Below, piece after piece: positions 7,873 through 15,035 of a DNA stretch of 36,441 nt (positions within the stretch are counted from its first letter, which is position 1; each line of letters starts with the position of its first letter). The position numbers were made by a program, and so were the translations under genes. The stretch lies in NCBI GenBank assembly GCA_004356455.1, contig SMWZ01000186.1, forward strand, positions 1 to 36,441, given 5' to 3'. Under the pieces are notes generated by a model. The model saw only the letters and a program-made list of their open reading frames with translations. It did no database searches and was not told where the DNA came from. The stretch comes from Deltaproteobacteria bacterium (GTDB taxonomy: Bacteria; Myxococcota_A; UBA9160; SZUA-336).

Positions 7873-8343
7873 ATGCCCTCCTCTCCGCCCGGCGACGCTG
7901 ACAGCCCCCGGCTCATCTGCCGCTGTCTCGGGGTGTCGAGCCTCCGCATCGCAGAGGCGATCCGCGCCCAGGGTCTGACCCAGGTCGCCGAGATCCAGCA
8001 GGCGCTCCAGGCCGGAACCGGCTGCTACACCTGCCACCCCGAGATCGAGGAGCTGCTGGCGGAGGCACGCGGCGAGCCCATCTCGGCGCAGCTGCGCAGC
8101 CAGAATCGGGCGCTCTGCCAGAGTGAGACCCAGCGCCAGATCGAGGGCGCGCTCTACGGGGGAATCGTGCCCAAGCTGCCAGCGGGCAGCCGCGTGGAGA
8201 TCATCTGGGTGGAGGGGCTGCAGCTGGAGCTCCAGGTCACGCCCGAGCTCGAGGCGGAGCTGCGGGCGCTGATCACCGACAAGCTCAGGAAAGTCGTCTG
8301 CCCCGACCTCGAGGTCGTCTTCCGCCGCAGCCCCAGTCGTTAG
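7873..8343 (+). CDS. BFD-like [2Fe-2S] domain protein with a cysteine-poor Nfu-like C-terminal domain
   Basis: The 156-residue protein starts at an ATG preceded by GAGAGG; the frame is open further upstream but runs into the repeat element. Residues about 15-65 form a BFD-type Fe-S domain: CRCLGVSSLRIAEAIRAQG then GTGCYTCHPEIEELL, giving the C-x-C...C-x-x-C ligand set as in NifU and nitrite reductase. Residues 95-152 (IEGALYGGIVPKLPAG, then VEIIWVEGLQLELQV and LITDKLRKVVCPDLEVVF) resemble the NifU C-terminal (Nfu) fold but lack its C-x-x-C. It may be a NifU-derived Fe-S carrier or sensor. Its function is inferred from fold resemblance only. Glyoxalase II follows 35 bases downstream on the same strand. 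Confidence 0.72.
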   Translation: MPSSPPGDADSPRLICRCLGVSSLRIAEAIRAQGLTQVAEIQQALQAGTGCYTCHPEIEELLAEARGEPISAQLRSQNRALCQSETQRQIEGALYGGIVPKLPAGSRVEIIWVEGLQLELQVTPELEAELRALITDKLRKVVCPDLEVVFRRSPSR

Positions 8344-8378
8344 AATAGGCGGCTCCACGCTACCGGAAAGGGGAGCCA

Positions 8379-9179
8379 ATGCGAGTCGAACGAATCCCGA
8401 CGCTGGGCGACAACTACACCTACCTCATCATCGACGAGGCCACAAACGAGGCCGCCGCGGTAGACGCGCCGGAAGCCGGGCCCGTGGTTGCACGCGTGGA
8501 CGCGCTGGGGGTGAATCTGACCAAGGTGCTCTCCACGCACCATCACTGGGACCACAGCGCCGCCAACCCGGAGCTCGCGCAACGCTACCAGGCTCCCGTC
8601 TTCGGTCACGCCTCCGACGCGGAGCGTATCCCCGGCTTCACCAACGGGCTCGAGGAGGGCGATCGGATCAAAGTGGGCCAGCTCGAGGCCGAGGTGATCT
8701 TCATTCCAGCCCACACCCGCGGTCATATCGCCTACGTCTTCCCGGACGCGGTGTTCTGCGGCGACACGCTCTTCGCCGCAGGCTGCGGCCGGCTCTTCGA
8801 GGGCAATCCGAAGATGATGCACGAGGCGCTCAATCTGAAGCTCGGCCGTCTACCGGACGAGACCCGGGTCTATTGCGGCCACGAGTACACCGAGAGCAAC
8901 CTGCGCTTCGCGCTCAGTGTCGAGCCGAACAACGCCGCCACCCAGAAGAAGATGGAGTGGGTGCGCGCCCGGCGAGCCAAGGTGGCTTCCGACTGGCACG
9001 ACGCCACCGAGGCGGAGTTCTCGATCCCCTCCACGATCGGGGAGGAGAAGGCCACGAACCCCTTCATGCGCCTGGACTCTCCCGAGATCATCGAGAGCGT
9101 GCGCAAGGCTCACCCCGCCAGCGACCCCGACCCGGTCACCATCCTCGGCCACATCCGCGCGATGAAGGACAGCTTCTAG
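8379..9179 (+). CDS. gloB: Hydroxyacylglutathione hydrolase (glyoxalase II)
   Basis: This metallo-beta-lactamase-fold enzyme hydrolyses S-D-lactoylglutathione to D-lactate and glutathione, completing methylglyoxal detoxification. The 266-residue protein has the metal motif TLSTHHHWDH-type sequence (His54, His56, Asp58, His59), then PAHTRGHIAYVFPDAVFCGD (His and bridging Asp) and RVYCGHEYTESNLRFALSVE (third metal His). The C-terminal glutathione-binding extension EKATNPFMRLDSPEI is characteristic of GloB rather than of general MBL hydrolases. The start ATG has AGGGGAG just upstream. With the GST fragment at the left edge and the MAPEG protein near the right edge, it implies glutathione use in this organism. 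Confidence 0.95.
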   Translation: MRVERIPTLGDNYTYLIIDEATNEAAAVDAPEAGPVVARVDALGVNLTKVLSTHHHWDHSAANPELAQRYQAPVFGHASDAERIPGFTNGLEEGDRIKVGQLEAEVIFIPAHTRGHIAYVFPDAVFCGDTLFAAGCGRLFEGNPKMMHEALNLKLGRLPDETRVYCGHEYTESNLRFALSVEPNNAATQKKMEWVRARRAKVASDWHDATEAEFSIPSTIGEEKATNPFMRLDSPEIIESVRKAHPASDPDPVTILGHIRAMKDSF

Positions 9180-9194
9180 ACTGGGAAATTCAGA

Positions 9195-9518
9195 CTAGGG
9201 TTTCAGCGGCTCATCGACATCGATCCAGAGATCGTCGCCCTCGATGCGCACCGGGTAGCGCACCAGCGGCGTCTCCTCGACCTCGCCCGGTGCCAGGCCC
9301 GTCTGTACGTCGAACACCCAGCCATGGCCCGGACACATGATGGTCGAGTCCTCGAGCTCGCCGTCGCACAGGGGGTAGCCGGCGTGCGGGCAGACGTTGT
9401 CCATGGCGCAGTAGCCCTCGCCCACCCGATACAGGCCAATCTCCAGCTCGCCCACCCGCACGCGCAGACCACGGCTCTCGGGAATTTCAGTCACCGCTGC
9501 CACGCGCTTGAATGCCAC
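9195..9518 (-). CDS. Rieske [2Fe-2S] ferredoxin-like protein
   Basis: A small, soluble Rieske domain of 107 residues with both ligand motifs: CPHAGYPL (Cys-x-His) and CPGHGWVF (Cys-x-x-His). It has no transmembrane segment, so it resembles the ferredoxin components of dioxygenase systems or the NirD-like small Rieske proteins rather than a bc1 subunit. The start is set at a GTG preceded by AGGAG with a six-base gap; longer readings to an ATG at 9548 or TTG at 9581 are open, but lack a good ribosome site and do not look conserved. It is convergent with gloB across 15 bases. The redox partner is not in the window. Confidence 0.85.
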   Translation of the reverse strand: MAFKRVAAVTEIPESRGLRVRVGELEIGLYRVGEGYCAMDNVCPHAGYPLCDGELEDSTIMCPGHGWVFDVQTGLAPGEVEETPLVRYPVRIEGDDLWIDVDEPLKP

Positions 9519-9699
9519 GAACGTCTCCTGCGTCCCAATCTGCAGCATGCAGAAGCTGCTGCAGCGCCAAGGAGTTGACAAGCTCCGTCACCCGACCGAC
9601 GCCACGCGTCCACAGGCGCCGCCTTGCGCAAAGCCCGCCATTACGGAGTTCCGGAGCGGTCACGAGGAGTTAGATACCCGGCCTGCAACGGTCCGAGCT

Positions 9700-9715
9700 T
9701 GGCACGCGTGATGCT
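9700..9715 (+). promoter_or_regulatory. Candidate sigma-54 (-24/-12) promoter upstream of the topo VI region
   Basis: TGGCACGCGTGATGCT matches the sigma-54 consensus TGGCACRNNNNTTGCW at every fixed position but one (A for T at the first base of TTGC). GG at 9701-9702 and GC at 9713-9714 have the required 10-base spacing. Transcription would start near 9726, upstream of the GTG at 9762. An NtrC-type sigma-54 activator is encoded in the same window (31808-33247), so sigma-54 promoters are expected in this genome. Not experimentally supported. Confidence 0.45.
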
Positions 9716-9761
9716 AGACCAGTTAGCAACAGTTGAGACGCTGTCGAAGGGAGTTCGTTTC

Positions 9762-9965
9762 GTGGAACAGGCCGTTCGTACGCTCGAAAAGCTAAAAGCC
9801 ACGTCCCAGAAAGCGCGGGTGACGACGCTGCTCGATCTCGTAGCGGCGGTGGCGGAGTCCGCGAAGACCGAGGCGGAGGTGGTCGCCACTGTCACCCACC
9901 TCATTAACTCGGGCCAGATCAAGCTGATCGGGAACTTCCTGGGAGCGGACGTTCGAGTCAGCTGA
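9762..9965 (+). CDS. Small helical protein of unknown function upstream of topoisomerase VI
   Basis: I do not recognise this 67-residue protein. It has a predicted helical character: an N-terminal heptad-like stretch (VEQAVRTLEKLKATSQKA), a second helix rich in Ala and Val (LLDLVAAVAESAKTEAEVV) and a final hydrophobic segment (THLINSGQIKLIGNFLGAD). The GTG at 9762 is chosen because AAGGGAG stands eight bases upstream; an ATG at 9711 is in frame, but it lies inside a sigma-54-like element and has no ribosome site. Only 39 bases separate its stop from topo VI subunit B, so co-transcription is likely. It could be a regulator or partner of the topoisomerase, but this is inference from position alone. 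Confidence 0.55.
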   Translation: MEQAVRTLEKLKATSQKARVTTLLDLVAAVAESAKTEAEVVATVTHLINSGQIKLIGNFLGADVRVS

Positions 9966-10004
9966 CGCTACCCTCCCCCGTTCTTTTCGGGGGGACGCAA
10001 CCAG

Positions 10005-11711
10005 ATGTCCAAACCAAAGCAAGGGCTCCTCTTTGCCGCAAACTCCCGCTCGGCGGCCGCGCCGCGAGGGACCAAGGGCAAGCCCTTGAAACGCGCCGCG
10101 CGCGTTCGCAAGAGCGCCCCTCCGCGCGGGGGCAAGAAGAGGGAGCCTTCGCCGGTCTCGGCCGAGACCATGGCACACAGCCAGCGCGATATCTCGGTGT
10201 CCGAGTTCTTCGCCAAGAACCGACACCTGCTCGGCTTCGACAATCCCAGCAAGGCGCTGCTCACCACGATCAAGGAGCTGGTCGACAACTCGCTCGACGC
10301 GACGGACGAGGCCCGCATTCTGGCCGACGTGGAGATCCGGGTCGACCAGCTCGCCGAGGATCGCTTCCGTGTGACCTGTATCGACAACGGCCCCGGCATC
10401 GTTGCCAAGAACGTGCCGCTGGTTTTCGGGAAGCTGCTCTTCGGCTCTAAATTCCACCGGCTCAAGATGAGCCGCGGCCAGCAGGGAATCGGCGTGAGCG
10501 CGGCCGGTATGTACGGGCTGCTCACCACGGGCCACCCGGTGCGGGTGATCTCCCGGATCTCCCCGAAAAAGCCGGCCAACCTGTTCGAGATCGCGATCGA
10601 CACCCAGAAGAACCAGCCGGCTATCAAACATCAAGACAGCGTGGAGTGGGACCGGGAGCGCGGGACCAGCGTGGAGATCGAGCTGGAGGCCCAATACCGC
10701 AAGGGGCAGCACTCGGTGGACAACTACATCCGCCAGATCTCCCTCGCCAACCCACATGCGACATTGCGCTACTTCCCCCCGCATCGCGATCGTGACGAAG
10801 ACGTTATCGTCTACGAGCGGGTGACCGACGAGCTGCCGCCCGCGACGGCGGAGATCAAGCCGCATCCCTACGGCGTGGAGCTCGGGGTGCTGATGCAATG
10901 GCTGCGGGAGTCGAAGTCGCGCAACCTGCCCGGCTTCCTGGCCTCGGAGTTTAGCCGCGTCTCCAGCCGCCTGGCGCAGGAGATCGCGGAGAAGGCGGGC
11001 ATCTCGCCCAAGACCCGGCCCGCCAACCTCAGCCGCTCCCAGGCAGAGACACTGCACAAGACGATCGCGGCGACCAAAATCATGTCGCCCCCGACCGACT
11101 GCATTGCGCCCATCGGGGAGGACCTGCTGGAAAAGGCTCTTCGGGCGATCCACCCCGCCGACTTCGCCACCGCCGTGACACGACGACCCGCGGTGTACCG
11201 CGGCAATCCCTTTTTGGTGGAGGTGGCGCTGGCCTACGGGGGCGAGCTCTCGGGCGAAGATCCGGCCACGGTCTACCGCTACGCCAACCGCGTCCCGCTC
11301 CAGTACCAGCAGGGCGCCTGTGCGATCACTCGCGCAACCACCACGACCGACTGGAAGAAGTACGGTCTACAGCAGCCCAGGGGGGCGCTGCCCATCGGCG
11401 CGCTCGTGATCATGGTCCACATAGCGAGCGTTTGGGTCCCCTTCACGTCCGAGTCGAAGGAGGCGATCGCGCACTATCCCGAGATCATCAAGGAGATCAA
11501 GCTCGGACTCCAGGACGTGGGGCGACGCCTGAACACGTTCCTTCGTCGCCGACGCCGGGAGCATGACGAGCTCAAGAAGCACAGCTATATCCAGAAGTAC
11601 ATTCCGCATGTCGCGATTGCTCTGCAGGAGATTCTGGAGCACTCGGACGCGGAGCGCGAGAACACCATCAAGATACTCACCGAGGTACTCGAACGGAGTC
11701 GGAAGCTCTAA
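10005..11711 (+). CDS. top6B: DNA topoisomerase VI subunit B (GHKL ATPase)
   Basis: Topo VI is a type IIB enzyme (A2B2) that passes one duplex through another with ATP. The 568-residue B subunit has the GHKL ATPase motifs: IKELVDNSLDAT (Asn95), CIDNGPGI (Asp127) and SRGQQGIGVSAAGMYGL. The helix-two-turn-helix follows (RESKSRNLPGFLASEF onward), then the transducer domain with the family-specific QGACAITRATTTTDWKKYG and SESKEAIA, where Lys485 is the likely switch lysine. Residues 1-55 are a Lys/Arg/Pro/Ala-rich tail before the usual start region (MAHSQRDISVSEFF). The ATG at 10005 is preceded by GGGGGGA; the internal ATG at 10170 has no good ribosome site, so the tail is probably translated. The stop TAA overlaps the ATG of subunit A by one base (TAATG). 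Confidence 0.95.
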   Translation: MSKPKQGLLFAANSRSAAAPRGTKGKPLKRAARVRKSAPPRGGKKREPSPVSAETMAHSQRDISVSEFFAKNRHLLGFDNPSKALLTTIKELVDNSLDATDEARILADVEIRVDQLAEDRFRVTCIDNGPGIVAKNVPLVFGKLLFGSKFHRLKMSRGQQGIGVSAAGMYGLLTTGHPVRVISRISPKKPANLFEIAIDTQKNQPAIKHQDSVEWDRERGTSVEIELEAQYRKGQHSVDNYIRQISLANPHATLRYFPPHRDRDEDVIVYERVTDELPPATAEIKPHPYGVELGVLMQWLRESKSRNLPGFLASEFSRVSSRLAQEIAEKAGISPKTRPANLSRSQAETLHKTIAATKIMSPPTDCIAPIGEDLLEKALRAIHPADFATAVTRRPAVYRGNPFLVEVALAYGGELSGEDPATVYRYANRVPLQYQQGACAITRATTTTDWKKYGLQQPRGALPIGALVIMVHIASVWVPFTSESKEAIAHYPEIIKEIKLGLQDVGRRLNTFLRRRRREHDELKKHSYIQKYIPHVAIALQEILEHSDAERENTIKILTEVLERSRKL

Positions 11712-12937
11712 TGGCACAGCGCAAGAAGTCCACGCGCAAGGCGCCGCCCAAGTCCGTCAAAAAAACGGCACGCAAGGCACCCCCAAAAACCATCAAGAAG
11801 ACGGCACGAAAGTCGGCTCCCAAGACCCACGCGCGCATCCACGCCACAGACGCCGAGACCATGGAGTCCATCACAAACACGGCGAAGCGCGTACACGGAA
11901 CGATCCTAAAGCGCATGCGCCCGGACCTCAAGTTCCCGGTACGCGCGCTCTCCAATGTCTCCTACGATGAGAAACGCGGCTACCTCGAGATCGGCCGACA
12001 GAGCAAGGTGCGCACGCTCAGCGTGAACACGGTCAAGAACTTTGCCCAGACGCTGCGGATGATGGCGCTCTCGAAAGAACTGGTCGGGAACAACGACTTC
12101 GCCACCAAGCGGGAGGCCTACTACATCTCGAAGAACTGGGGGGAGGCGAAGTTCGACGAGCAGCCCGAGTCGGACAGCGTGATGGACGATATCGAGGCGC
12201 TCTTCAGCATCGACTCCGTCTCCCGCGAGCAGCTTCGCTTCTACCCGGAGGAGCACGGCGGCTCCGTATCGGGTCCGCTCATAGTGACCGACCGCGACAG
12301 CACGGGCCGTGAGGCGCGGATCGATTGCACGGCATTCGGCTCGGGATCCTATTCGATTCCCTCTTCCGTCGAGGAGCTCGGATTCGAGACCAGCGCGGAC
12401 TTCATATTGCTCATCGAAACCGGTGGCATGTTCCAGCGCCTCCAGTCGCATCGTTTCTGGGAGCGCTCGAACTGCGTGCTGGTGGAGATGGGCGGGGTGC
12501 CGACACGGGCCGTACGCCGCTTCGTACGCCGACTGGCCGACGAGCAGGGCCTACCGGTCTACGCCTTTGTCGACTGCGATCCCTACGGAATCGCCAACAT
12601 CTACCGCACCATCAAGGTGGGCTCGGGCTCGGCCGCACACATCAACAAGTTCTTCTGCGTGCCCAGCGCGAGGTTCCTGGGCGTCACCCCGCAGGACATC
12701 GTCGACTACGATCTGCCCACGCATCCGCTCAAGGAGGTCGACGTCAAGCGTGCGAAGGACGCGCTCAAGAACGACCCCTTCTTCAAAAGTCAGCCCAGGT
12801 GGCGCCAGGCCTTGGAGCAGCTCATCAAGATGGGTGTGCGCGCCGAGCAGCAGGCCCTGGCGAAGTGGGGCCTCAACTACGTGCTCGACGAGTACCTGCC
12901 ACGGAAGCTCCAGAACCCGGATCAGTTCCTACCGTGA
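11711..12937 (+). CDS. top6A: DNA topoisomerase VI subunit A (Spo11-like)
   Basis: This is the DNA-cleaving subunit, homologous to meiotic Spo11. The 408-residue protein contains FATKREAYYISKNW, the winged-helix motif with the catalytic tyrosine (Tyr138 most likely). Its Toprim domain has FILLIETGGMF (Glu236) and VYAFVDCDPYGI (Asp288, Asp290), the metal ligands. The C-terminal part WRQALEQLIKMGVRAEQQAL is typical of the family. Residues 1-40 are a Lys/Ala/Pro/Thr-rich tail with an internal repeat (KKTARKAPPK then KKTARKSAPK), like the tails of histone H1 and bacterial H1-like proteins. Translation is coupled to subunit B (TAATG). All catalytic residues are present, so an active enzyme is expected, although this family is rare in bacteria. 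Confidence 0.96.
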   Translation: MAQRKKSTRKAPPKSVKKTARKAPPKTIKKTARKSAPKTHARIHATDAETMESITNTAKRVHGTILKRMRPDLKFPVRALSNVSYDEKRGYLEIGRQSKVRTLSVNTVKNFAQTLRMMALSKELVGNNDFATKREAYYISKNWGEAKFDEQPESDSVMDDIEALFSIDSVSREQLRFYPEEHGGSVSGPLIVTDRDSTGREARIDCTAFGSGSYSIPSSVEELGFETSADFILLIETGGMFQRLQSHRFWERSNCVLVEMGGVPTRAVRRFVRRLADEQGLPVYAFVDCDPYGIANIYRTIKVGSGSAAHINKFFCVPSARFLGVTPQDIVDYDLPTHPLKEVDVKRAKDALKNDPFFKSQPRWRQALEQLIKMGVRAEQQALAKWGLNYVLDEYLPRKLQNPDQFLP

Positions 12938-12953
12938 CCAGCCGTCTGACTGC

Positions 12954-12983
12954 CCGGGTAGCGGCGAGCTTCGCCCGCCTGCC
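12954..12983 (-). repeat. Degenerate copy of the 17.5-kb hairpin repeat
   Basis: The plus strand GGGTAGCGGCGAGCTTCGCC followed by CGCCTGCC resembles the reverse complement of the hairpin part of the 63-bp tandem unit at 17532-17694 (GGGTTAGCGGCGAGC, AAAGC, TCGCCTGCC), with a shortened loop. It lies just after the topo VI stop codon. This is a similarity seen by eye over about 28 bases with small gaps. Confidence 0.45.
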
Positions 12984-13010
12984 GGCACGGCACGCGACCG
13001 CGTGCGTGCC
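12984..13010. terminator. Strong hairpin between convergent topo VI A and AGE epimerase genes
   Basis: GGCACG, a bulged G, then CACGC, a four-base GACC loop, and GCGTG-CGTGCC make an 11-bp stem with one bulge. It fills the gap right before the end of the convergent epimerase gene. There is no T-run on either side, so it would be a non-canonical, possibly bidirectional terminator. Confidence 0.5.
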
Positions 13011-14168
13011 TCAGGGTGCCTCTGTCGACTCCAGAACCCGGATCACTTCGCTGAGCGCAAGCGTAACGTGGTAGACGCTGGTGGCGGGCATGTACTCGGA
13101 GAAGACCTCTCCGGCGCGGGTGATGTGGTCGTTCCAGCCGTGGTGGGTGGGATCCACATAGCGCGTAAAGCAATAGTCGAGCGCCTGCTGTAGACGCGCT
13201 CGCGTCTCAGCCTCGGGCTGCGCTTCGTAGCGCGCCACCAGCGCCTTGATGAGCTCCGTCTGCGGCCAGAGCCGCTTGGTGTCGCGCACGACCTCCCGTC
13301 GGCGGTTGATCTCGTCGAAGACGCCACCGTCGTCCGGATCGATCCCGCACTGGAAGCCGAAACGGAAGATCCGATCGGCATGGCCAAGCACTGCATCGCT
13401 CCCGCTCCGGGCGGCGTACCCGTGCAGCAGCCAGACCCACTCGAAGTGGTGGCCCGGCTCGAGCACCTGCCCCCGGGCATCCGGATAGGGCTTCCAGTCA
13501 TCCGTGAAGTACTCGCCCAGGCAGCCCTGCTCCGCGTCCAGGAAGCGTTCCTCCAGCAAGCGGATGATAGCGTGCGCGTGCTCCAGGTAGCGAGGCTCTT
13601 CGGTGACCCCGTGGAGGGCCAGGAACGCCTCCAGCAGATGCATGTGCGGGTTCTGGCGCCGCACGGCACTGAGCGGCTCCCAGCTCTCGCTCGCGCTCTC
13701 GAGGAAACCACCGTGGACCGGGTCGGCCAGATGCTGCTCGAGCAGGTCGAGCGTGCGTGAAGCGATGCTCAGAGCCTCCTCATCCCGGGTGGCTCGGTAG
13801 TAGTAGGCCATGGCAAACAGCACGAAGGCGTGCGCGTAGCTGTCCTTGCGCCGGTCCCGGGGCTGACCGTCGAGCTCGGTCGTGAGAAAGAACCCGCCGT
13901 GGCGCGCGTCCCAGAGCCGAGCGTTCAGAAACTCGAAGCCGTGGGCGGCCGCCTCGCGCGCCCAGGCGGGAGCGCCCAGCAGCGCCGCCTGACTGAAGGC
14001 ATAGATCTGGCGCGTCTGTGAGACCAGCCGTTTGTAGTCCCGGGGGCCGGGGCGCAGGCCCCGGGCGAGCTGCGGATGGAATCCTCCACGCTCGCGATCA
14101 ATGCCGTGCTCGTACCAGAGGGGCAGGAGCTCCTCCAGCAGATGCTGCTTCAGCCCGGCGGGGCTCAT
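13011..14168 (-). CDS. AGE-family sugar epimerase/isomerase (N-acylglucosamine 2-epimerase superfamily)
   Basis: The 385-residue protein is an (alpha/alpha)6-barrel enzyme of the family that includes N-acylglucosamine 2-epimerase, cellobiose 2-epimerase and mannose isomerase. It shows the conserved elements in order: VSQTRQIYAFSQAAL, RRKDSYAHAFVLFAMAYYY, RRQNPHMHLLEAFLAL, LEPGHHFEWVWLL, DTKRLWPQTELIKAL and TSVYHVTLAL. The His residues in QNPHMH, EPGHHFEW and SVYH are the catalytic and ring-binding positions of the family. The substrate cannot be decided from sequence alone; the WPQTE motif fits both mannose isomerase and AGE-like members. The gene is convergent with topo VI A and upstream of nothing obvious in the same pathway. 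Confidence 0.88.
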   Translation of the reverse strand: MSPAGLKQHLLEELLPLWYEHGIDRERGGFHPQLARGLRPGPRDYKRLVSQTRQIYAFSQAALLGAPAWAREAAAHGFEFLNARLWDARHGGFFLTTELDGQPRDRRKDSYAHAFVLFAMAYYYRATRDEEALSIASRTLDLLEQHLADPVHGGFLESASESWEPLSAVRRQNPHMHLLEAFLALHGVTEEPRYLEHAHAIIRLLEERFLDAEQGCLGEYFTDDWKPYPDARGQVLEPGHHFEWVWLLHGYAARSGSDAVLGHADRIFRFGFQCGIDPDDGGVFDEINRRREVVRDTKRLWPQTELIKALVARYEAQPEAETRARLQQALDYCFTRYVDPTHHGWNDHITRAGEVFSEYMPATSVYHVTLALSEVIRVLESTEAP

Positions 14169-14219
14169 GCAGCCAGCCCCGCCTTCCGGAAGCCGCTCGT
14201 CTCCTGAACTGGCCTTTCC

Positions 14220-14453
14220 CTAAGCGGGCAGGGGGGCAATCGAGTCGCGCGAATAGGCGCGGGCGGCCTCGGGCGGGCTCGCATCGAGCGCGCTGAGGGT
14301 CTCCTCGACCAGGGCGTGAACAGCCCGGCGACAACTGCCGCAGCTAGCGCCCGCCCCACAGGCGCGCGCCACCTCACGCCCACTGGATGCGCCCTCGCGC
14401 ACCAGACGCCGGATCTTCCGATCCGAGACCCCATTGCAGAAGCAGACCAGCAT
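14220..14453 (-). CDS. bfd: Bacterioferritin-associated ferredoxin
   Basis: A 77-residue protein whose first 55 residues are a BFD [2Fe-2S] domain: MLVCFCNGVSDRKIRRLV, then ACGAGASCGSCRRAV, with the C-x-C and C-x-x-C ligand pairs. In other bacteria Bfd takes electrons to bacterioferritin and releases its stored iron when iron is scarce. The C-terminal 25 residues are low in complexity and not conserved. GGAG lies about 12 bases before the ATG. The gene follows fur on the same strand, and a near-palindromic Fur box lies 70-90 bases upstream, which supports iron-repressed expression. Confidence 0.88.
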   Translation of the reverse strand: MLVCFCNGVSDRKIRRLVREGASSGREVARACGAGASCGSCRRAVHALVEETLSALDASPPEAARAYSRDSIAPLPA

Positions 14454-14522
14454 GCCCTGAGTTCTCCGCGCGAGCTTTCGGCGAGTTCCGGGGCCCGCGC
14501 TGAAAACTGATGGTGCGTCAGA

Positions 14523-14543
14523 TGATATTGAATGTCAATACCA
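14523..14543 (-). promoter_or_regulatory. Fur box upstream of bfd
   Basis: TGATATTGA, a three-base centre, and TCAATACCA form a 21-bp dyad; the halves TGATATTGA and TGGTATTGA differ at one position. This fits the ATTGA-type core of Fur operators. It is an AT-rich island in a very GC-rich region, between the fur stop and the bfd start. Iron-bound Fur would repress bfd here. Confidence 0.7.
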
Positions 14544-14558
14544 TTTGAGGACGGGGCC

Positions 14559-15020
14559 TCAGGCGGAGTCCAAGCCCTTTTCCTGGCAGGCCCGGCAGTA
14601 CCCGAAGAGGTGATGCCGGTGCCGGACCATCCGGTAGCCATGCTCTTCCGCGATCCTGAGCTGCCGCTTCTCGATCACATCGCACTCGAACTCGACGATC
14701 TCCCCGCAGCTCAGGCAGACCAGATGGTCATGGTGCGCTTGCGCCCGCTCATAGAGGGTGACGTCATCCCGGAGATGGATCGCGTTTGCGATGTCCGCAT
14801 CGCATAGCAGCTTGAGCGTGCGATAAACAGTGGCCGCGCCGATCTCGGGGTTCACCTTCCGCACGCGCTCGTAGAGCTCTTCGCTGGTAAAGTGACCTTC
14901 CCCGGACAGGAAGGCCTTCATAATGGCTTCCCGCTGTCGGGTTTGTTTCAGACCGTGTTGCGCGAGGTACTCTGCCAGCCTCGCATGAGCACGCTTAGCG
15001 TTCGTGCCTGCAGATGCCAC
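14559..15020 (-). CDS. fur: Fur-family transcriptional regulator (ferric uptake regulator)
   Basis: The 153-residue protein has the winged-helix domain (LKQTRQREAIMKAFLSGEGH, FTSEELYERV, IGAATVYRTLKLLCDA) and the metal-binding dimerisation domain (YERAQAHHDHLVCLSCGEIV, then GYCRACQ). The two C-x-x-C pairs are the structural zinc site, and HHDH belongs to the regulatory metal site. These features favour Fur itself over PerR or Zur, but do not settle it; the Fur box in front of the neighbouring bfd supports an iron role. Start: a GTG at 15029 is possible, but GGAG overlaps it, whereas the GTG at 15020 has GGAG eight bases upstream. It follows ptsP by 15 bases and probably shares its transcript. 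Confidence 0.9.
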   Translation of the reverse strand: MASAGTNAKRAHARLAEYLAQHGLKQTRQREAIMKAFLSGEGHFTSEELYERVRKVNPEIGAATVYRTLKLLCDADIANAIHLRDDVTLYERAQAHHDHLVCLSCGEIVEFECDVIEKRQLRIAEEHGYRMVRHRHHLFGYCRACQEKGLDSA

Positions 15021-15035
15021 GGCGCCCACTCCAGA

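Noticed and set aside
9792-11153. Long open frame on the minus strand opposite topo VI subunit B
   Set aside because: GC-rich codon bias keeps antisense frames open; the translation has no recognisable domains, and the plus strand encodes a clear topo VI B.
10005-11711. GHKL protein considered as a histidine kinase, MutL or Hsp90
   Set aside because: The QGACAITRATTTTDWKKYG transducer segment and the coupled Spo11-like gene are specific to topo VI.
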